Positions 29,081 through 37,791 of a stretch of 64,000 nt of DNA are shown here, piece by piece. The position numbers were made by a program, and so were the translations under genes. Location: assembly GCA_028279875.1 (NCBI GenBank), contig JANQMU010000082.1, positions 119,460 to 183,459 of the forward strand, read 5' to 3'. The notes beneath the pieces are model-generated. The model saw only the letters and a program-made list of their open reading frames with translations, was not told the DNA's origin and searched no databases. Source of the DNA: Rhizobiaceae bacterium (GTDB taxonomy: Bacteria; Pseudomonadota; Alphaproteobacteria; Rhizobiales; Rhizobiaceae). Position 1 is the first letter of the stretch. Each line of letters begins with the position of its first letter.

Positions 29081-29591
29081 GACAAAACCGCCGGCAATCA
29101 ATTAAATACAATCCAACAATACAACCGTAGGATCAAATTGTTGATTGTCCAGTACATTAACCAATCTGATCGACCAGACCAGAAACAATCGATGTCGCAA
29201 GTTCCTCGTCGTTGCCGTTTACAATGCCTCGAAACCAGCCGTTGGCCGCGACAAGATCAGCGATCGTTCTGTCCGCGTCCTGCTAATTCGACCAAGGTGT
29301 AGCGAATGGTCTGTTGGAAGACCGTCCATCGGCTTTGTTTTTAATGAACGGTTCGGTGAAAAATCGGCTGCATTGTCGACACGCTGATGTTGCATGCTCG
29401 AACGAACTTTTTCGCTTTCTGCATCTGCATTCACTACGCGCGCATAAGTCCAGAAAGTCCTCAGTGCAGACCTACGCGGTCGATTGATCAGTCACGGAGG
29501 GTTTTGCCGAAAGCGGGCATCCGCTCCCAATGGTTTATGGGTACACGCCTCGGTACTCGGCCCGGACAGCCCGACGATTCTTGCGCCGCGG
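29081..29591. other. Right end of AT-rich islet, no supported gene
   Basis: About 510 bases between the start of the unknown membrane protein and the end of bpt. Short frames on both strands (for example 29145-29387 and 29219-29434) have no ribosome-binding sites or recognisable products. It probably holds the promoter of the membrane-protein gene near 29100-29160, which is AT-rich, but no clear -35/-10 pair stands out. Confidence 0.4.
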
Positions 29592-30350
29592 TCAGAATTC
29601 CCCGCCGGTGTAGCGTTCCCAGCCGCTTGCCATCAGATGGTCCTGGGGCAGGAAGCGGGTCTTGTAGCCCATCTTGCGTGATCCAGCGACCCAGTAGCCG
29701 AGATAGACATGCGGCAGGCCCATCTCCCGGGTGCGGGCGATATGGTCCAGAATCATATAGGTGCCGAGCGAGCGGTCGGCGAAATCCGGATCGAAAAACG
29801 AATAGACCATCGATATCCCGTCGCCCATGATGTCGCTGAGGGCGACGGCGGCGAGGCGCCCGTGCGGCGTGCCATCGGTGTCGTCGCTCTCGGCCGGCAG
29901 CCGGTATTCGATGATGCGGGTCGGGACATGCGTGTCCTCGACCATCATCGCATAATCAAGGACTGTCATGTCCGACATGCCGCCCTTTTGATGCCGGGCA
30001 TCCAGATAGGCCCGGAAGACCGAATACTGCTCGCTGGAGGGCTCGGCCGGAAACGCCTTCGCATGGACGTCGGCATTGCGCGCCATGATCCGTTTCATCG
30101 AGCGGTTCTGCTCGAATTCCTGGGCCAGAATGCGCACGGAAATGCACGCACGGCAGTTTTCGCAGGCGGGGCGGTAGGCGATATTCTGCGACCGGCGGAA
30201 GCCGCCCTGGGTCAGCAGATCGTTGAGATCGGCGGCCTTGTCCCCCACCAGATGGGTAAAGACCTTGCGCTCGAACTGGCCCTCAAGATAGGGGCACGGC
30301 GACGGCGCGGTCAAAAAGAACTGCGGGGACTGGACAGGCTGGTTGGTCAT
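29592..30350 (-). CDS. bpt: Aspartate/glutamate leucyltransferase (arginyltransferase family)
   Basis: Bpt adds leucine from Leu-tRNA to proteins with N-terminal Asp or Glu, marking them for ClpAP degradation by the N-degron pathway. The 252-residue protein shows the ATE N-terminal cysteine motif ([11 protein letters not shown], about residues 63-73) and the C-terminal catalytic block [36 protein letters not shown] at the N terminus is typical of bacterial Bpt. The length fits. It is read leftward, close to the SLC13 gene. Confidence 0.92.
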   Translation of the reverse strand: MTNQPVQSPQFFLTAPSPCPYLEGQFERKVFTHLVGDKAADLNDLLTQGGFRRSQNIAYRPACENCRACISVRILAQEFEQNRSMKRIMARNADVHAKAFPAEPSSEQYSVFRAYLDARHQKGGMSDMTVLDYAMMVEDTHVPTRIIEYRLPAESDDTDGTPHGRLAAVALSDIMGDGISMVYSFFDPDFADRSLGTYMILDHIARTREMGLPHVYLGYWVAGSRKMGYKTRFLPQDHLMASGWERYTGGEF

Positions 30351-30390
30351 CGATGGGCGTTGGCTTCCTCACAATCACGCTACAGGAAGA

Positions 30391-32229
30391 TTATAGGGCA
30401 TAATACCACGGCGCGATAAACGAAAATGTTAACCAGATGAGGATGACCAGCGGAAGTCCAGCCTTCACGTAATCGCGAAAACTGTAGTGTCCGGGGCCCA
30501 TCACCAGCAGATTGGTCTGGTAACCAATCGGCGTCGCAAAGCTGGTATTGGCGGCAAAGATCACCGCGGCGACGAAGGCCTCAGGCGGCACGTTGAGGCG
30601 CCCGGCGATGCCGAGCGCAATGGGAATGAAAAGGACGGCAGTGGCATTGTTGCTGAGAACGTTGGTCATGCATGCCATCAGCAGAAACAACAGCGAAAGC
30701 ACCACCGGGACTGATGCGCCGTCAAGCGCCGTGACCGCCGTTTCGGCGATCAGCGCGGCGCCGCCGGTGGCCTGCATGGCCGTCGCCAAGGCGATCGAAG
30801 ACCCGACGAGGAGGAAGACCTGGCGGTCGAAGGCGCGCGCCGCCTGATAGATCGTCAGGCAGCCGAACGCCATCATCAGCGCCGCGCCGGTCACTGCGCT
30901 GACGACGATCGGCAGGATATCGAAGGCGGAGAACACGATGATCGCCAGGAAGATCGCGAAGGCGATCGTCGCCTTGCGCGATTGCGGCACCGGTTCGGCC
31001 GAGTGTTCGAGTAACAGCAGGTCGTGATCGCCGCGCAATTGCAGGATCTGATCGTAATGCCCGCCCAGCAGCAGCGTGTCGCCCGGTTCCAGCCGGATCT
31101 CCGACAACGGCATGCGCGCCATGCGGCTCTTTCTCTGGACGCCGAAGACCGAGACGCCATATCTGGCTCTGATGCCCGATAGCTGGATGGTGCGCCCGGC
31201 AAAGCGCGAACCCGGCGCGATCACCACCTCGACCAGATGATAGTCGGGACCGGGGCGCTGGCTTTCGCCGCTCTCATCGGCAATGTCAGCGCCCTCGGCC
31301 GCCTCGTCGGGTTCGGCCACGGCACTGCCATGGGCAAGGGCGCGCGAGAAGGCCTGCCGCGTGCCGGTGACGACCAGTGTGTCGCCGGCCGACAGCGTAA
31401 TGTCCTCAAAGGGCGGCAGGATGGGAATGTCGCGCCGGTGCATCAGCCGCGGCGTCAGATCGCGTATGTCCGGAAACATGCCGGCCCGTGACTGCAACCC
31501 GATGAAAGGGTGGCCCGGCGAGATGGGGATCTCGCCGATGAACTGCGCGCCATGCGTCGAGTGGTCCCGAACCATGCCCTGTGACCGTTCCTTCATCATC
31601 GACGGCATGATGAACAGCACATAGAGGCTGCCCACCGCCGCCAGCATCAGGCCCATAGCAGTCAGGTCGAAGAATGAAACGATGACGCCATAGTCCCGCG
31701 CCACGCCCGCCGCGATGAGGTTTGTCGACGACCCGAGGAGGGTGGTCATTCCGCCGAGGATGCACATGAAGGACAGCGGCATGAACACCTTGAAGCCCGG
31801 ATATCGCCGCTGGGCGGCGATGACGGTGAGGATTGGGATGAAGATCACAACGACGGGCGTGTTGTTCAAAAAGGCGCTGAGCGCCCCGGCTGCGATGATC
31901 ACCAGGAAAATGGCGCGGCGACCGCTGGCCCCGCCAAGCCTGCTGAACGTTCGCGCCGGCCCGTCGATCGCATCGGTGGCGAAAAGGCCCTGGCCGACGA
32001 TCAGCAGCGCGATCACCGTGACCAGTGCCGGATCGGAGAAGCCGGCCAGCAACCGAGCCGGCGTGAGCGCCACGCCCTGTGTGTCCGTATAGGGAAAGAA
32101 ACCGAAAACCAGCAGCAGGACCGACAGGGACGCGAGCGAAACCGCCTCCATGGTGAACCGCTCGGATGCGTAGGCGACGATGGTCACACCAATGAGGGCG
32201 AAGGTCGCCAGAAGGTGAAAATCCTGCAT
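30391..32229 (-). CDS. SLC13 family permease with two TrkA-C domains
   Basis: A 612-residue divalent anion/sodium symporter family protein. The first half has about six hydrophobic segments, with FLNNTPVVVIFIPI (a DASS signature) and LLGSSTNLIAAG. Two RCK_C/TrkA-C-like regulatory domains follow around residues 215-290 (LSAGDTLVVTGTRQAF) and 315-395 (LEPGDTLLLGGHYDQ). A second set of membrane segments ends with NVLSNNATAVLFIP and ATPIGYQTNLLV, the matching repeat. The substrate (sulfate, dicarboxylate or other) is unknown. Confidence 0.88.
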   Translation of the reverse strand: MQDFHLLATFALIGVTIVAYASERFTMEAVSLASLSVLLLVFGFFPYTDTQGVALTPARLLAGFSDPALVTVIALLIVGQGLFATDAIDGPARTFSRLGGASGRRAIFLVIIAAGALSAFLNNTPVVVIFIPILTVIAAQRRYPGFKVFMPLSFMCILGGMTTLLGSSTNLIAAGVARDYGVIVSFFDLTAMGLMLAAVGSLYVLFIMPSMMKERSQGMVRDHSTHGAQFIGEIPISPGHPFIGLQSRAGMFPDIRDLTPRLMHRRDIPILPPFEDITLSAGDTLVVTGTRQAFSRALAHGSAVAEPDEAAEGADIADESGESQRPGPDYHLVEVVIAPGSRFAGRTIQLSGIRARYGVSVFGVQRKSRMARMPLSEIRLEPGDTLLLGGHYDQILQLRGDHDLLLLEHSAEPVPQSRKATIAFAIFLAIIVFSAFDILPIVVSAVTGAALMMAFGCLTIYQAARAFDRQVFLLVGSSIALATAMQATGGAALIAETAVTALDGASVPVVLSLLFLLMACMTNVLSNNATAVLFIPIALGIAGRLNVPPEAFVAAVIFAANTSFATPIGYQTNLLVMGPGHYSFRDYVKAGLPLVILIWLTFSFIAPWYYAL

Positions 32230-32398
32230 GCCTTACCTGCGGTCGTTAGGAACGCCGGGCCAAGGGTATTCCAGCACGGCCCGTCAGGCAAAGCCGAAGG
32301 TTGTCGTGTTGACGCTTTTCACAATCGAAGATTTGCCGTTCCGGCCTGCCGTGAAGAACAATGTTCCAAATCGCGCCGCTCCGGCGGACGAAAACTCT

Positions 32399-32878
32399 CT
32401 AACGGTCGTCCCGCACGACCACCACGCCGAGCAGAATATCATGCAGCAGCCGCTTGCGGTCCGCAAAGAGGCTGACCAGCAGGATAAGCGGCGTCAGGAT
32501 AACATTGCCGGCCCAGAACAGGACGGCGTGAACCATCGCCAGCATCGGGTCGACCCGCCCGCCATCCGACCGCACCATGCGCACACCGGCGATCTGCATG
32601 CCGGGCGTTGCCTGACGCGGGCCGCCGAGTGTCAGGCCCACATAGGGAAGTGCGACGATGACGAACAGCACCGAATAGAGCGCCCATCCCAGGCCGAAAC
32701 TGAACAGGCCGAGAAAGAACACGATGACCGCCGCCGGCACGCACAACACCAGCACCAAAGCATAGTCGATCAGAAAGGCCATGATCCGGCGCGACCGGAC
32801 GCCCTCATAGCTTCTCCAGTCGTCAAGATCGGCATGCATGAAGCGCACCGTTTGGGGTGTTGCGGTCGAGCCCGCCAT
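32399..32878 (-). CDS. RDD family membrane protein
   Basis: A 159-residue membrane protein with the RDD domain: the Arg is in RSRRIMAFLIDYALVLV (about residues 27-43), with the Asp in the first hydrophobic segment. GLTLGGPRQATPGMQIAGVRMV (split here only for description) gives the conserved GMQ/GK-like segment, and a second pair of hydrophobic segments follows. The role is unknown; RDD proteins are often linked to ion transport. ATG 32878 has GGAGG 8 nt upstream. It lies 148 nt after hemB on the same strand. Confidence 0.85.
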   Translation of the reverse strand: MAGSTATPQTVRFMHADLDDWRSYEGVRSRRIMAFLIDYALVLVLCVPAAVIVFFLGLFSFGLGWALYSVLFVIVALPYVGLTLGGPRQATPGMQIAGVRMVRSDGGRVDPMLAMVHAVLFWAGNVILTPLILLVSLFADRKRLLHDILLGVVVVRDDR

Positions 32879-33026
32879 TGCACCATCCTCCAGTCAGAAT
32901 TGTCCGCCGCGGCGCCAACCCGCCGGGCCGGTAGGGACCGCCAAGTTTCGCGGTTGAACGCTTCATGAAAGTGGGGATGGAGCGGCAGACCTTCAAGAGA
33001 TCGGTCCCGATCATCGAAATCCGCGC

Positions 33027-34061
33027 TCAATCCCGGCTGAGCAGCGCTGCGGCCTGCGGCGCGAAATAGGTCATGATCCCGTCGCATCCGGCCCGCTTGA
33101 AGGCGATCAGGCTCTCCATCATCGCCTTTTCGCCGTCGATCCACTGGTTTTGTGCGGCGGCTCTGATCATCGAATATTCGCCGGAGACCTGGTAGGCGAA
33201 GGTCGGCATCGCGAAGCGCTGCTTGAGGCGCCAGATGATGTCGAGATAGGGCAGGCCCGGCTTGACCAGCAGCATATCGGCGCCTTCTTCGACATCGAGC
33301 GCCGCATCGCGCACAGCCTCGTCGGTGTTGGCCGGATCGATGTAGTAGCTGCGCTTGTCGCCCTTCAACAGTCCCTGCGTTCCGATCGCCTCGCGATAGG
33401 GACCGTAGAAGCTCGACGCATATTTCGTTGCGTAGGACATGATCCCGACATCGTTGAAACCACCGGCATCGAGCGCATCGCGGATGGCGCCGATGCGCCC
33501 GTCCATCATGTCCGACGGGGCGATAATGTCGGCGCCGGCCTCCGCCTGCAGCACTGCGGCCCGGGCAATGACCGACACGGATTCGTCATTGACAATGCGG
33601 CCGTCGCGCAGGATGCCGTCATGTCCGTGGTCGGTGAAGGGATCGAGGGCCGCATCGGTGATGACGCCCATCTCAGGGACCGCTGCCTTGATGGCCCGGG
33701 TGGCCTGATTGATCAAATTGTCGGCGGCCAGAATGTTCGAACCGGTCTGATCGCGCAGATCCGGCTCGATATTGGGAAAGGTCGCGATCGCTGGTATGCC
33801 GAGGGCAGCGGCCTTCTCGGCTTCCCCTGCGGCAAGGTCGCAGGTGATGCGATACACGTCCGGCATTGCCTCGATCGGTTCACGGCGGTTGATGCCGGAA
33901 ATGAGAAAGATCGGCCAGATGAGGTCGCTCGCGGTGAGCCGGTTCTCGCGCGTCAGGTCTCGCACCCATCCGGCCTTGCGGTTGCGGCGCATGCGCCGGC
34001 CACCGGTGATCTCATCCACACTGCGATGTTTCAACACGGACTTGTCAAACTGCCGGTTCAT
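33027..34061 (-). CDS. hemB: Delta-aminolevulinic acid dehydratase (porphobilinogen synthase)
   Basis: HemB condenses two 5-aminolevulinate molecules to porphobilinogen in haem and bacteriochlorophyll/cobalamin synthesis. The 344-residue protein has the two active-site lysines, in MSYATKYASSFYGP and LLVKPGLPYLDI. The metal-site region reads DAALDPFTDHGHDG, with Asp in place of the zinc cysteines, so it belongs to the Mg/K-type enzymes without catalytic zinc. ATG 34061 follows GAGG at 5 nt. The length is typical. Confidence 0.96.
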   Translation of the reverse strand: MNRQFDKSVLKHRSVDEITGGRRMRRNRKAGWVRDLTRENRLTASDLIWPIFLISGINRREPIEAMPDVYRITCDLAAGEAEKAAALGIPAIATFPNIEPDLRDQTGSNILAADNLINQATRAIKAAVPEMGVITDAALDPFTDHGHDGILRDGRIVNDESVSVIARAAVLQAEAGADIIAPSDMMDGRIGAIRDALDAGGFNDVGIMSYATKYASSFYGPYREAIGTQGLLKGDKRSYYIDPANTDEAVRDAALDVEEGADMLLVKPGLPYLDIIWRLKQRFAMPTFAYQVSGEYSMIRAAAQNQWIDGEKAMMESLIAFKRAGCDGIMTYFAPQAAALLSRD

Positions 34062-34271
34062 CGCTGCCTCATCACTACACGCTCCAGTCAGGCCCGTTCC
34101 GGCCCGCTGCAGACTTGTATCACGGCGGCGCGCATCATTCCAACGGTCAAAGCGCGACCGGTGGCGCGGCGAAAATCCTGAATATCACCTGTCGCCACGC
34201 CATTGACCTCGGGGAAGGGGGTGCTTACAGCCAATGAAGGGATTGGTTGCAATGGCAAAACGGGCAGCGCT

Positions 34272-35330
34272 GTGAAACCGGACGAGCGACAGGACATCGC
34301 GATCGAGGCGAGGGGTGCCCTTGGCCTCATCACCCTGACCCGCGAAGCGGCACTCAATGCGCTTACCCATTCCATGGTCAGGCAAATCTCGGCGGCCCTG
34401 GACGCATGGGAACAGGACGACAATATCCGGCACATCGCCATTCGAGGCCGGGGACGGGCGTTCAGCGCCGGCGGCGACCTGCTGGATCTGTATAACAGCG
34501 GCCGTGCCGGCACGCCCAATTACTCCTTTTTCCAGGATGAGTACCGGCTGAATGCGCGGCTCGGTGTTTTTCCGAAACCGATTGTGGCGCTGATCAATGG
34601 GATCGTCATGGGCGGAGGCGGCGGGGTGGCCGTGCATGGCCGTTACCGGGTCATGACCGAAAATGCGGTGTTTTCGATGCCCGAAGTGGGGATCGGCTTT
34701 TTCCCGGATGTCGGCGGCAGCTATTTTCTGCCGCGGCTGCCGAACAGGACCGGACATTATCTCGGGCTGACGGGCGCACGCATCCGGTCCGGCGACGCCC
34801 ACAGCGTGGGAATCGCCACCCATATCGTGCCGGCGGATAATCTCGCCGAACTGACCACAGCGCTGACCCGGGAGGCGGACACGGGCGCGGTGCTGGCGCG
34901 TTTCCACGCGCCGCATATCGCGCCTGATGCGGTCCTGGATCAGAACGAGATCAACCGCTTGTTCGGCGCCGAATCGCTGCCCGGCGTGCTCTCCGCGCTT
35001 GAAGCAGCCCGGGCGCGCAGCGATCTTGCGGCTTCCAGCATCAAGGCCATCGCCCGCAATTCACCGACCAGTGTTGCCGTCGCATTTCGCCAGATCCGCG
35101 ACGGGGCAAAGATGACGCTCGCCGACTGCATGCGCATGGAATATCGCATTCTGGTCCGCATGCTTCAGGGCCGTGATTTCTATGAAGGCATCCGTGCTGT
35201 GATCGTCGACAAGACAAACGATCCCAGATGGCAGCCGGACGGCCTGGGAGGGCTCGAAGAGGCGGCCATCGACGCGTTCTTCGCGCCGCTCGGCGCCGAG
35301 GAACTGGCGGGCGTTCCCGAACAGCCATGA
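34272..35330 (+). CDS. Enoyl-CoA hydratase/isomerase family protein, 3-hydroxyisobutyryl-CoA hydrolase type
   Basis: A crotonase-fold protein of about 352 residues. The oxyanion-hole region is RGRAFSAGGDLLDLY, and FSMPEVGIGFFPDVGGSYFL carries the Glu and Asp seen in 3-hydroxyisobutyryl-CoA hydrolases, which act in valine degradation. The C-terminal half (SPTSVAVAFRQI ... DFYEGIRAVIVDKTNDPRW) is specific to this subgroup and absent from plain hydratases. The start is uncertain: GTG 34272 gives the family length, while GTG 34221 and TTG 34203 are in frame. It overlaps the DUF6163 gene by 4 nt (ATGA). Confidence 0.85.
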   Translation: MKPDERQDIAIEARGALGLITLTREAALNALTHSMVRQISAALDAWEQDDNIRHIAIRGRGRAFSAGGDLLDLYNSGRAGTPNYSFFQDEYRLNARLGVFPKPIVALINGIVMGGGGGVAVHGRYRVMTENAVFSMPEVGIGFFPDVGGSYFLPRLPNRTGHYLGLTGARIRSGDAHSVGIATHIVPADNLAELTTALTREADTGAVLARFHAPHIAPDAVLDQNEINRLFGAESLPGVLSALEAARARSDLAASSIKAIARNSPTSVAVAFRQIRDGAKMTLADCMRMEYRILVRMLQGRDFYEGIRAVIVDKTNDPRWQPDGLGGLEEAAIDAFFAPLGAEELAGVPEQP

Positions 35331-35752
35331 GCGATATGAGAGAACACGGAGCGCCGCAACTCACCACGACGGAGCTCGCCTTCGAAACATTCCAGCGGGT
35401 CATCGCGATCTTCTGCCTGATCGCCGGCATTCGCTACTGGGCACTGCTGATGGGGATATCGGAAGGCGGCGCCTGGCGCTTCGATCTCCTTCCGGTGCAC
35501 TGGAAAATAGCGGCCGCCAGCCTGGCGGTGCTCTGGCCCGTGGCCGGTATCGGACTGTGGATGCTGGTCTCCTGGGGTCCGGTGATCTGGCTGGTTGCCG
35601 CGGCAAGCGAATTCGTCATGCATGTCGGCTTTCCGGAGCTTTACGGCAGCCGCTGGCTGCTGGTTCTGTCGCATGTGCTGGTGGCGCTGATTTACACGAT
35701 ATTTCGCGTCGGGTTCTATTTTTCCGGGCGCGACGATCCGCCATCTGAGTAA
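35327..35752 (+). CDS. DUF6163-like small membrane protein
   Basis: A 141-residue protein with about four hydrophobic segments (near residues 22-44, 60-80, 82-96 and 115-135). It starts inside the stop of the crotonase gene (ATGA overlap), so the two are co-translated. The family is known to me only as a domain of unknown function common in Hyphomicrobiales next to ldtR; the assignment to DUF6163 is from memory of that context. The function is unknown; position suggests an envelope role. Confidence 0.65.
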   Translation: MSDMREHGAPQLTTTELAFETFQRVIAIFCLIAGIRYWALLMGISEGGAWRFDLLPVHWKIAAASLAVLWPVAGIGLWMLVSWGPVIWLVAAASEFVMHVGFPELYGSRWLLVLSHVLVALIYTIFRVGFYFSGRDDPPSE

Positions 35753-35807
35753 GAAAGGATTCACTCTAAATTTGTATTGGGCGAAGTAACCTCTTGTTAA
35801 TGCTGCA

Positions 35808-35824
35808 TTTTAAGTTCAATTTTA
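35808..35824 (+). promoter_or_regulatory. Candidate LdtR operator upstream of ldtR
   Basis: The 17-mer TTTTAAGTTCAATTTTA lies about 70 nt before the ldtR start. It matches TTTTAAGGACAATTTCA upstream of ldtP at 14 of 17 positions. The shared core TTAAG-N2-CAATTT in front of the regulator and its probable target suggests an LdtR site. Inferred from comparison only. Confidence 0.4.
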
Positions 35825-35891
35825 GACGTATTCGATAGGGTGTGCCTCAAGGTGGAAAACCATAAACCGCCGGATATGACAGTGAGGCATG

Positions 35892-36401
35892 ATTATGAAG
35901 AACCAAGTGCGCGCGGAGGCATCTCCGCCGAAAGACAAGGATGCGTTGCGCTCCCTTTACATGGAAGCGCTGCAACTCGTCGAGCGACTGCACCGCCGTC
36001 TGCTCGATGTCATCAAGGATGAGTTCGAGCGCAACGGGCGCAGCGACATCAATGCCATCCAGGCATTGTTGCTCTTTAATATCGGTAATGCGGAACTCAC
36101 GGCCGGCGAATTGCGCTCGCGCGGATATTATCTGGGCTCCAACGTGTCCTACAATCTGAAGAAACTGGTGGATCTCGGTTTCATCAACCATCAGCGTTCG
36201 CGGGTCGACCGCCGGTCGGTGCGCATCAGCCTGACGGACAAAGGCACGGAGGTCGCCGAGATCGTGACCGGTCTTTACGAGCGTCACATCGGCTCGATCG
36301 AACAGGTGGGTGGCATTGACGCCGAGGAATTCCAGCGCATGAACAAGGCGCTGCAGCGCCTCGACCGTTTCTGGAACGACCAGATCCTCTACCGTCTCTG
36401 A
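35892..36401 (+). CDS. ldtR: MarR-family transcriptional regulator LdtR
   Basis: A 169-residue winged-helix MarR protein. LDVIKDEFERNGRSDINAIQALLLFNIG begins the DNA-binding domain; the recognition helix is in RGYYLGSNVSYNLKKLVDLG and the wing in RSRVDRRSVRISLTDKG. Alpha helices at both ends form the dimer interface. LdtR of Liberibacter and Sinorhizobium controls an L,D-transpeptidase gene, and such a gene lies 1.4 kb downstream here. The first start codon of the frame is ATG 35889 or 35892. A 17-bp perfect inverted repeat follows the gene, and a candidate operator lies upstream. Confidence 0.87.
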   Translation: MMKNQVRAEASPPKDKDALRSLYMEALQLVERLHRRLLDVIKDEFERNGRSDINAIQALLLFNIGNAELTAGELRSRGYYLGSNVSYNLKKLVDLGFINHQRSRVDRRSVRISLTDKGTEVAEIVTGLYERHIGSIEQVGGIDAEEFQRMNKALQRLDRFWNDQILYRL

Positions 36402-36435
36402 CGGCCAGGGCTGGTGGCCTGGAGCACGCGTTTGC

Positions 36436-36480
36436 GATATTGACGGAAGGCGGGCAGTATGTTCGCCTTCCGTCAATATC
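36436..36480 (+). terminator. 17-bp perfect hairpin after ldtR
   Basis: A perfect 17-bp inverted repeat (GATATTGACGGAAGGCG at 36436-36452 and its complement at 36464-36480) with an 11-nt loop starts 34 nt after the ldtR stop. It lacks a U-tract on either strand. It may be a terminator, an RNA-processing or stabilising stem, or, as DNA, a cruciform. An ATG at 36459 lies in its loop. Confidence 0.55.
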
Positions 36481-36500
36481 TGTTCATGCGGGCCCCATCC

Positions 36501-37499
36501 ATGTCAGCCGAATTTCCGATTTTCGATCTCGGTGCGTTTGAAGACTCAGACGCCAGCCACCGGAAGGCCCTCGGCACCGAGGTCGACCGGATTTGCCGCT
36601 CGACCGGTTTTCTGGCCGTGGGAAATCACGGCGTCCCGCAACCGGTCATCGACGCGGCGTGGAACAAGGCTCATGATTTCTTCAGCCTGCCGGCCGCCGC
36701 AAAGCAGCCTGCCAGGGCACCGTTCGAGGGCTACCCTTACGGATATCTCGGACCGGAAGCGGAGGCTCTGGCGAAATCGCGCGGGGTCGATACGCCACCC
36801 GATCTGAAGGAAAGCTTCAATGGCGGTCCCCAGACGATTCCCGAGGGGATGGCCGACCCGCAGGCCCTGGCATTTTGTTACGCCGCGACCATATGGCCCG
36901 ATGAGCCGCCGGGCTTCGTCGATGCCTGGAAGGCCTACTATCGCGCCATGGAGGAACTGGCGGAACGAATCATGCGTGTCTTTGCGGTCGCGCTGCGCCT
37001 GCCGGAAGACTATTTCAGTGCCTTCATCGACCAGCCGATCAGCGCCTTGCGGGCACTGAACTATCCGCAACAGGACATCGCGCCGAAGCCGGGTCAGTTG
37101 CGTGCCGGCGCCCATACCGACTATGGCAGCCTGACCATCCTGCTGCCGCAGGCTGGATCGAGGGGGCTGGAAATCCACGCCGCTGACGGGCGGTGGATCC
37201 CGGTGCCGCCGGTAGAAGGTGCCTTTGTCATCAATATCGGCGATCTGATGGCGCGCTGGACCAATGACCGCTGGGTCTCGACGCTTCACCGTGTGGTCAA
37301 TCCACCGCCGGAAGCAGGCGGCACCGGGCGGCGCCAGTCATTCGCCTTTTTCCATCAGCCCAATTGGCATGCCGAGATCAAGTGCCTGCCTTCATGCCTG
37401 GCGGCCGGCGAGAACGCCAGGTATGATCCGGTGCTGTCCGGTCCATATCTGATGTCCAAATTTCAGGCAACGACAATGCCGCAGGCGCGTACATCGTGA
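36501..37499 (+). CDS. 2OG-Fe(II) dioxygenase, isopenicillin N synthase-like
   Basis: A 332-residue non-haem iron dioxygenase. The N-terminal DIOX_N region is FPIFDLGAFED ... GFLAVGNHGVP. The iron ligands are His and Asp in AGAHTDYGSLTIL and the distal His in STLHRVVNPP; the 2-oxoglutarate Arg is probably in GRRQSFAFF. Bacterial relatives oxidise small molecules; the substrate here is unknown. I use ATG 36501 because the earlier ATGs at 36459 and 36486 lie in or next to the strong hairpin and precede a family-like start. Confidence 0.85.
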   Translation: MSAEFPIFDLGAFEDSDASHRKALGTEVDRICRSTGFLAVGNHGVPQPVIDAAWNKAHDFFSLPAAAKQPARAPFEGYPYGYLGPEAEALAKSRGVDTPPDLKESFNGGPQTIPEGMADPQALAFCYAATIWPDEPPGFVDAWKAYYRAMEELAERIMRVFAVALRLPEDYFSAFIDQPISALRALNYPQQDIAPKPGQLRAGAHTDYGSLTILLPQAGSRGLEIHAADGRWIPVPPVEGAFVINIGDLMARWTNDRWVSTLHRVVNPPPEAGGTGRRQSFAFFHQPNWHAEIKCLPSCLAAGENARYDPVLSGPYLMSKFQATTMPQARTS

Positions 37500-37512
37500 C
37501 ATATCAGGCCGG

Positions 37513-37529
37513 TTTTAAGGACAATTTCA
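37513..37529 (+). promoter_or_regulatory. Candidate LdtR operator upstream of ldtP
   Basis: TTTTAAGGACAATTTCA, matching 14 of 17 positions of the site upstream of ldtR. A related TTAA-N5-AATT string (TTAACCTTGAATT) lies at 37543-37555. It is about 190 nt before the likely -10 element of ldtP, which is far for a simple repressor. Confidence 0.35.
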
Positions 37530-37711
37530 CGGCAATCAGTTGTTAACCTTGAATTGGCCATATTGCTGTGAAATGCGGCCTGATCGCCACGGACGCGCCC
37601 GGTCGGGATTGAGCCATGACAGGGGGGCCGGGGCAATGGCGGCGGGCGGATCGCATGGGGTTGACGGGCGGTTGTTCTCGCAAAAATGTGAAGCGAATTT
37701 CAGGGGCTGGC

Positions 37712-37720
37712 TGTTATAAT
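37712..37720 (+). promoter_or_regulatory. Extended -10 promoter element for ldtP
   Basis: TGTTATAAT is a perfect TATAAT with the TGn extension, 72 nt upstream of the ldtP start at 37792. No good -35 is seen at 16-18 nt, as is common with extended -10 promoters. Confidence 0.45.
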
Positions 37721-37791
37721 CCGGTTCTACTAAACTGGCTAACGAATAGCGCCGGAAATCCCTGTTGGAAGACACCTGACGGTAGTTGTTG

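Noticed and set aside
29145..29434. Short frames in the right end of the islet
   Set aside because: No start signals, no homologous motifs, and overlapping frames on both strands; treated as non-coding.
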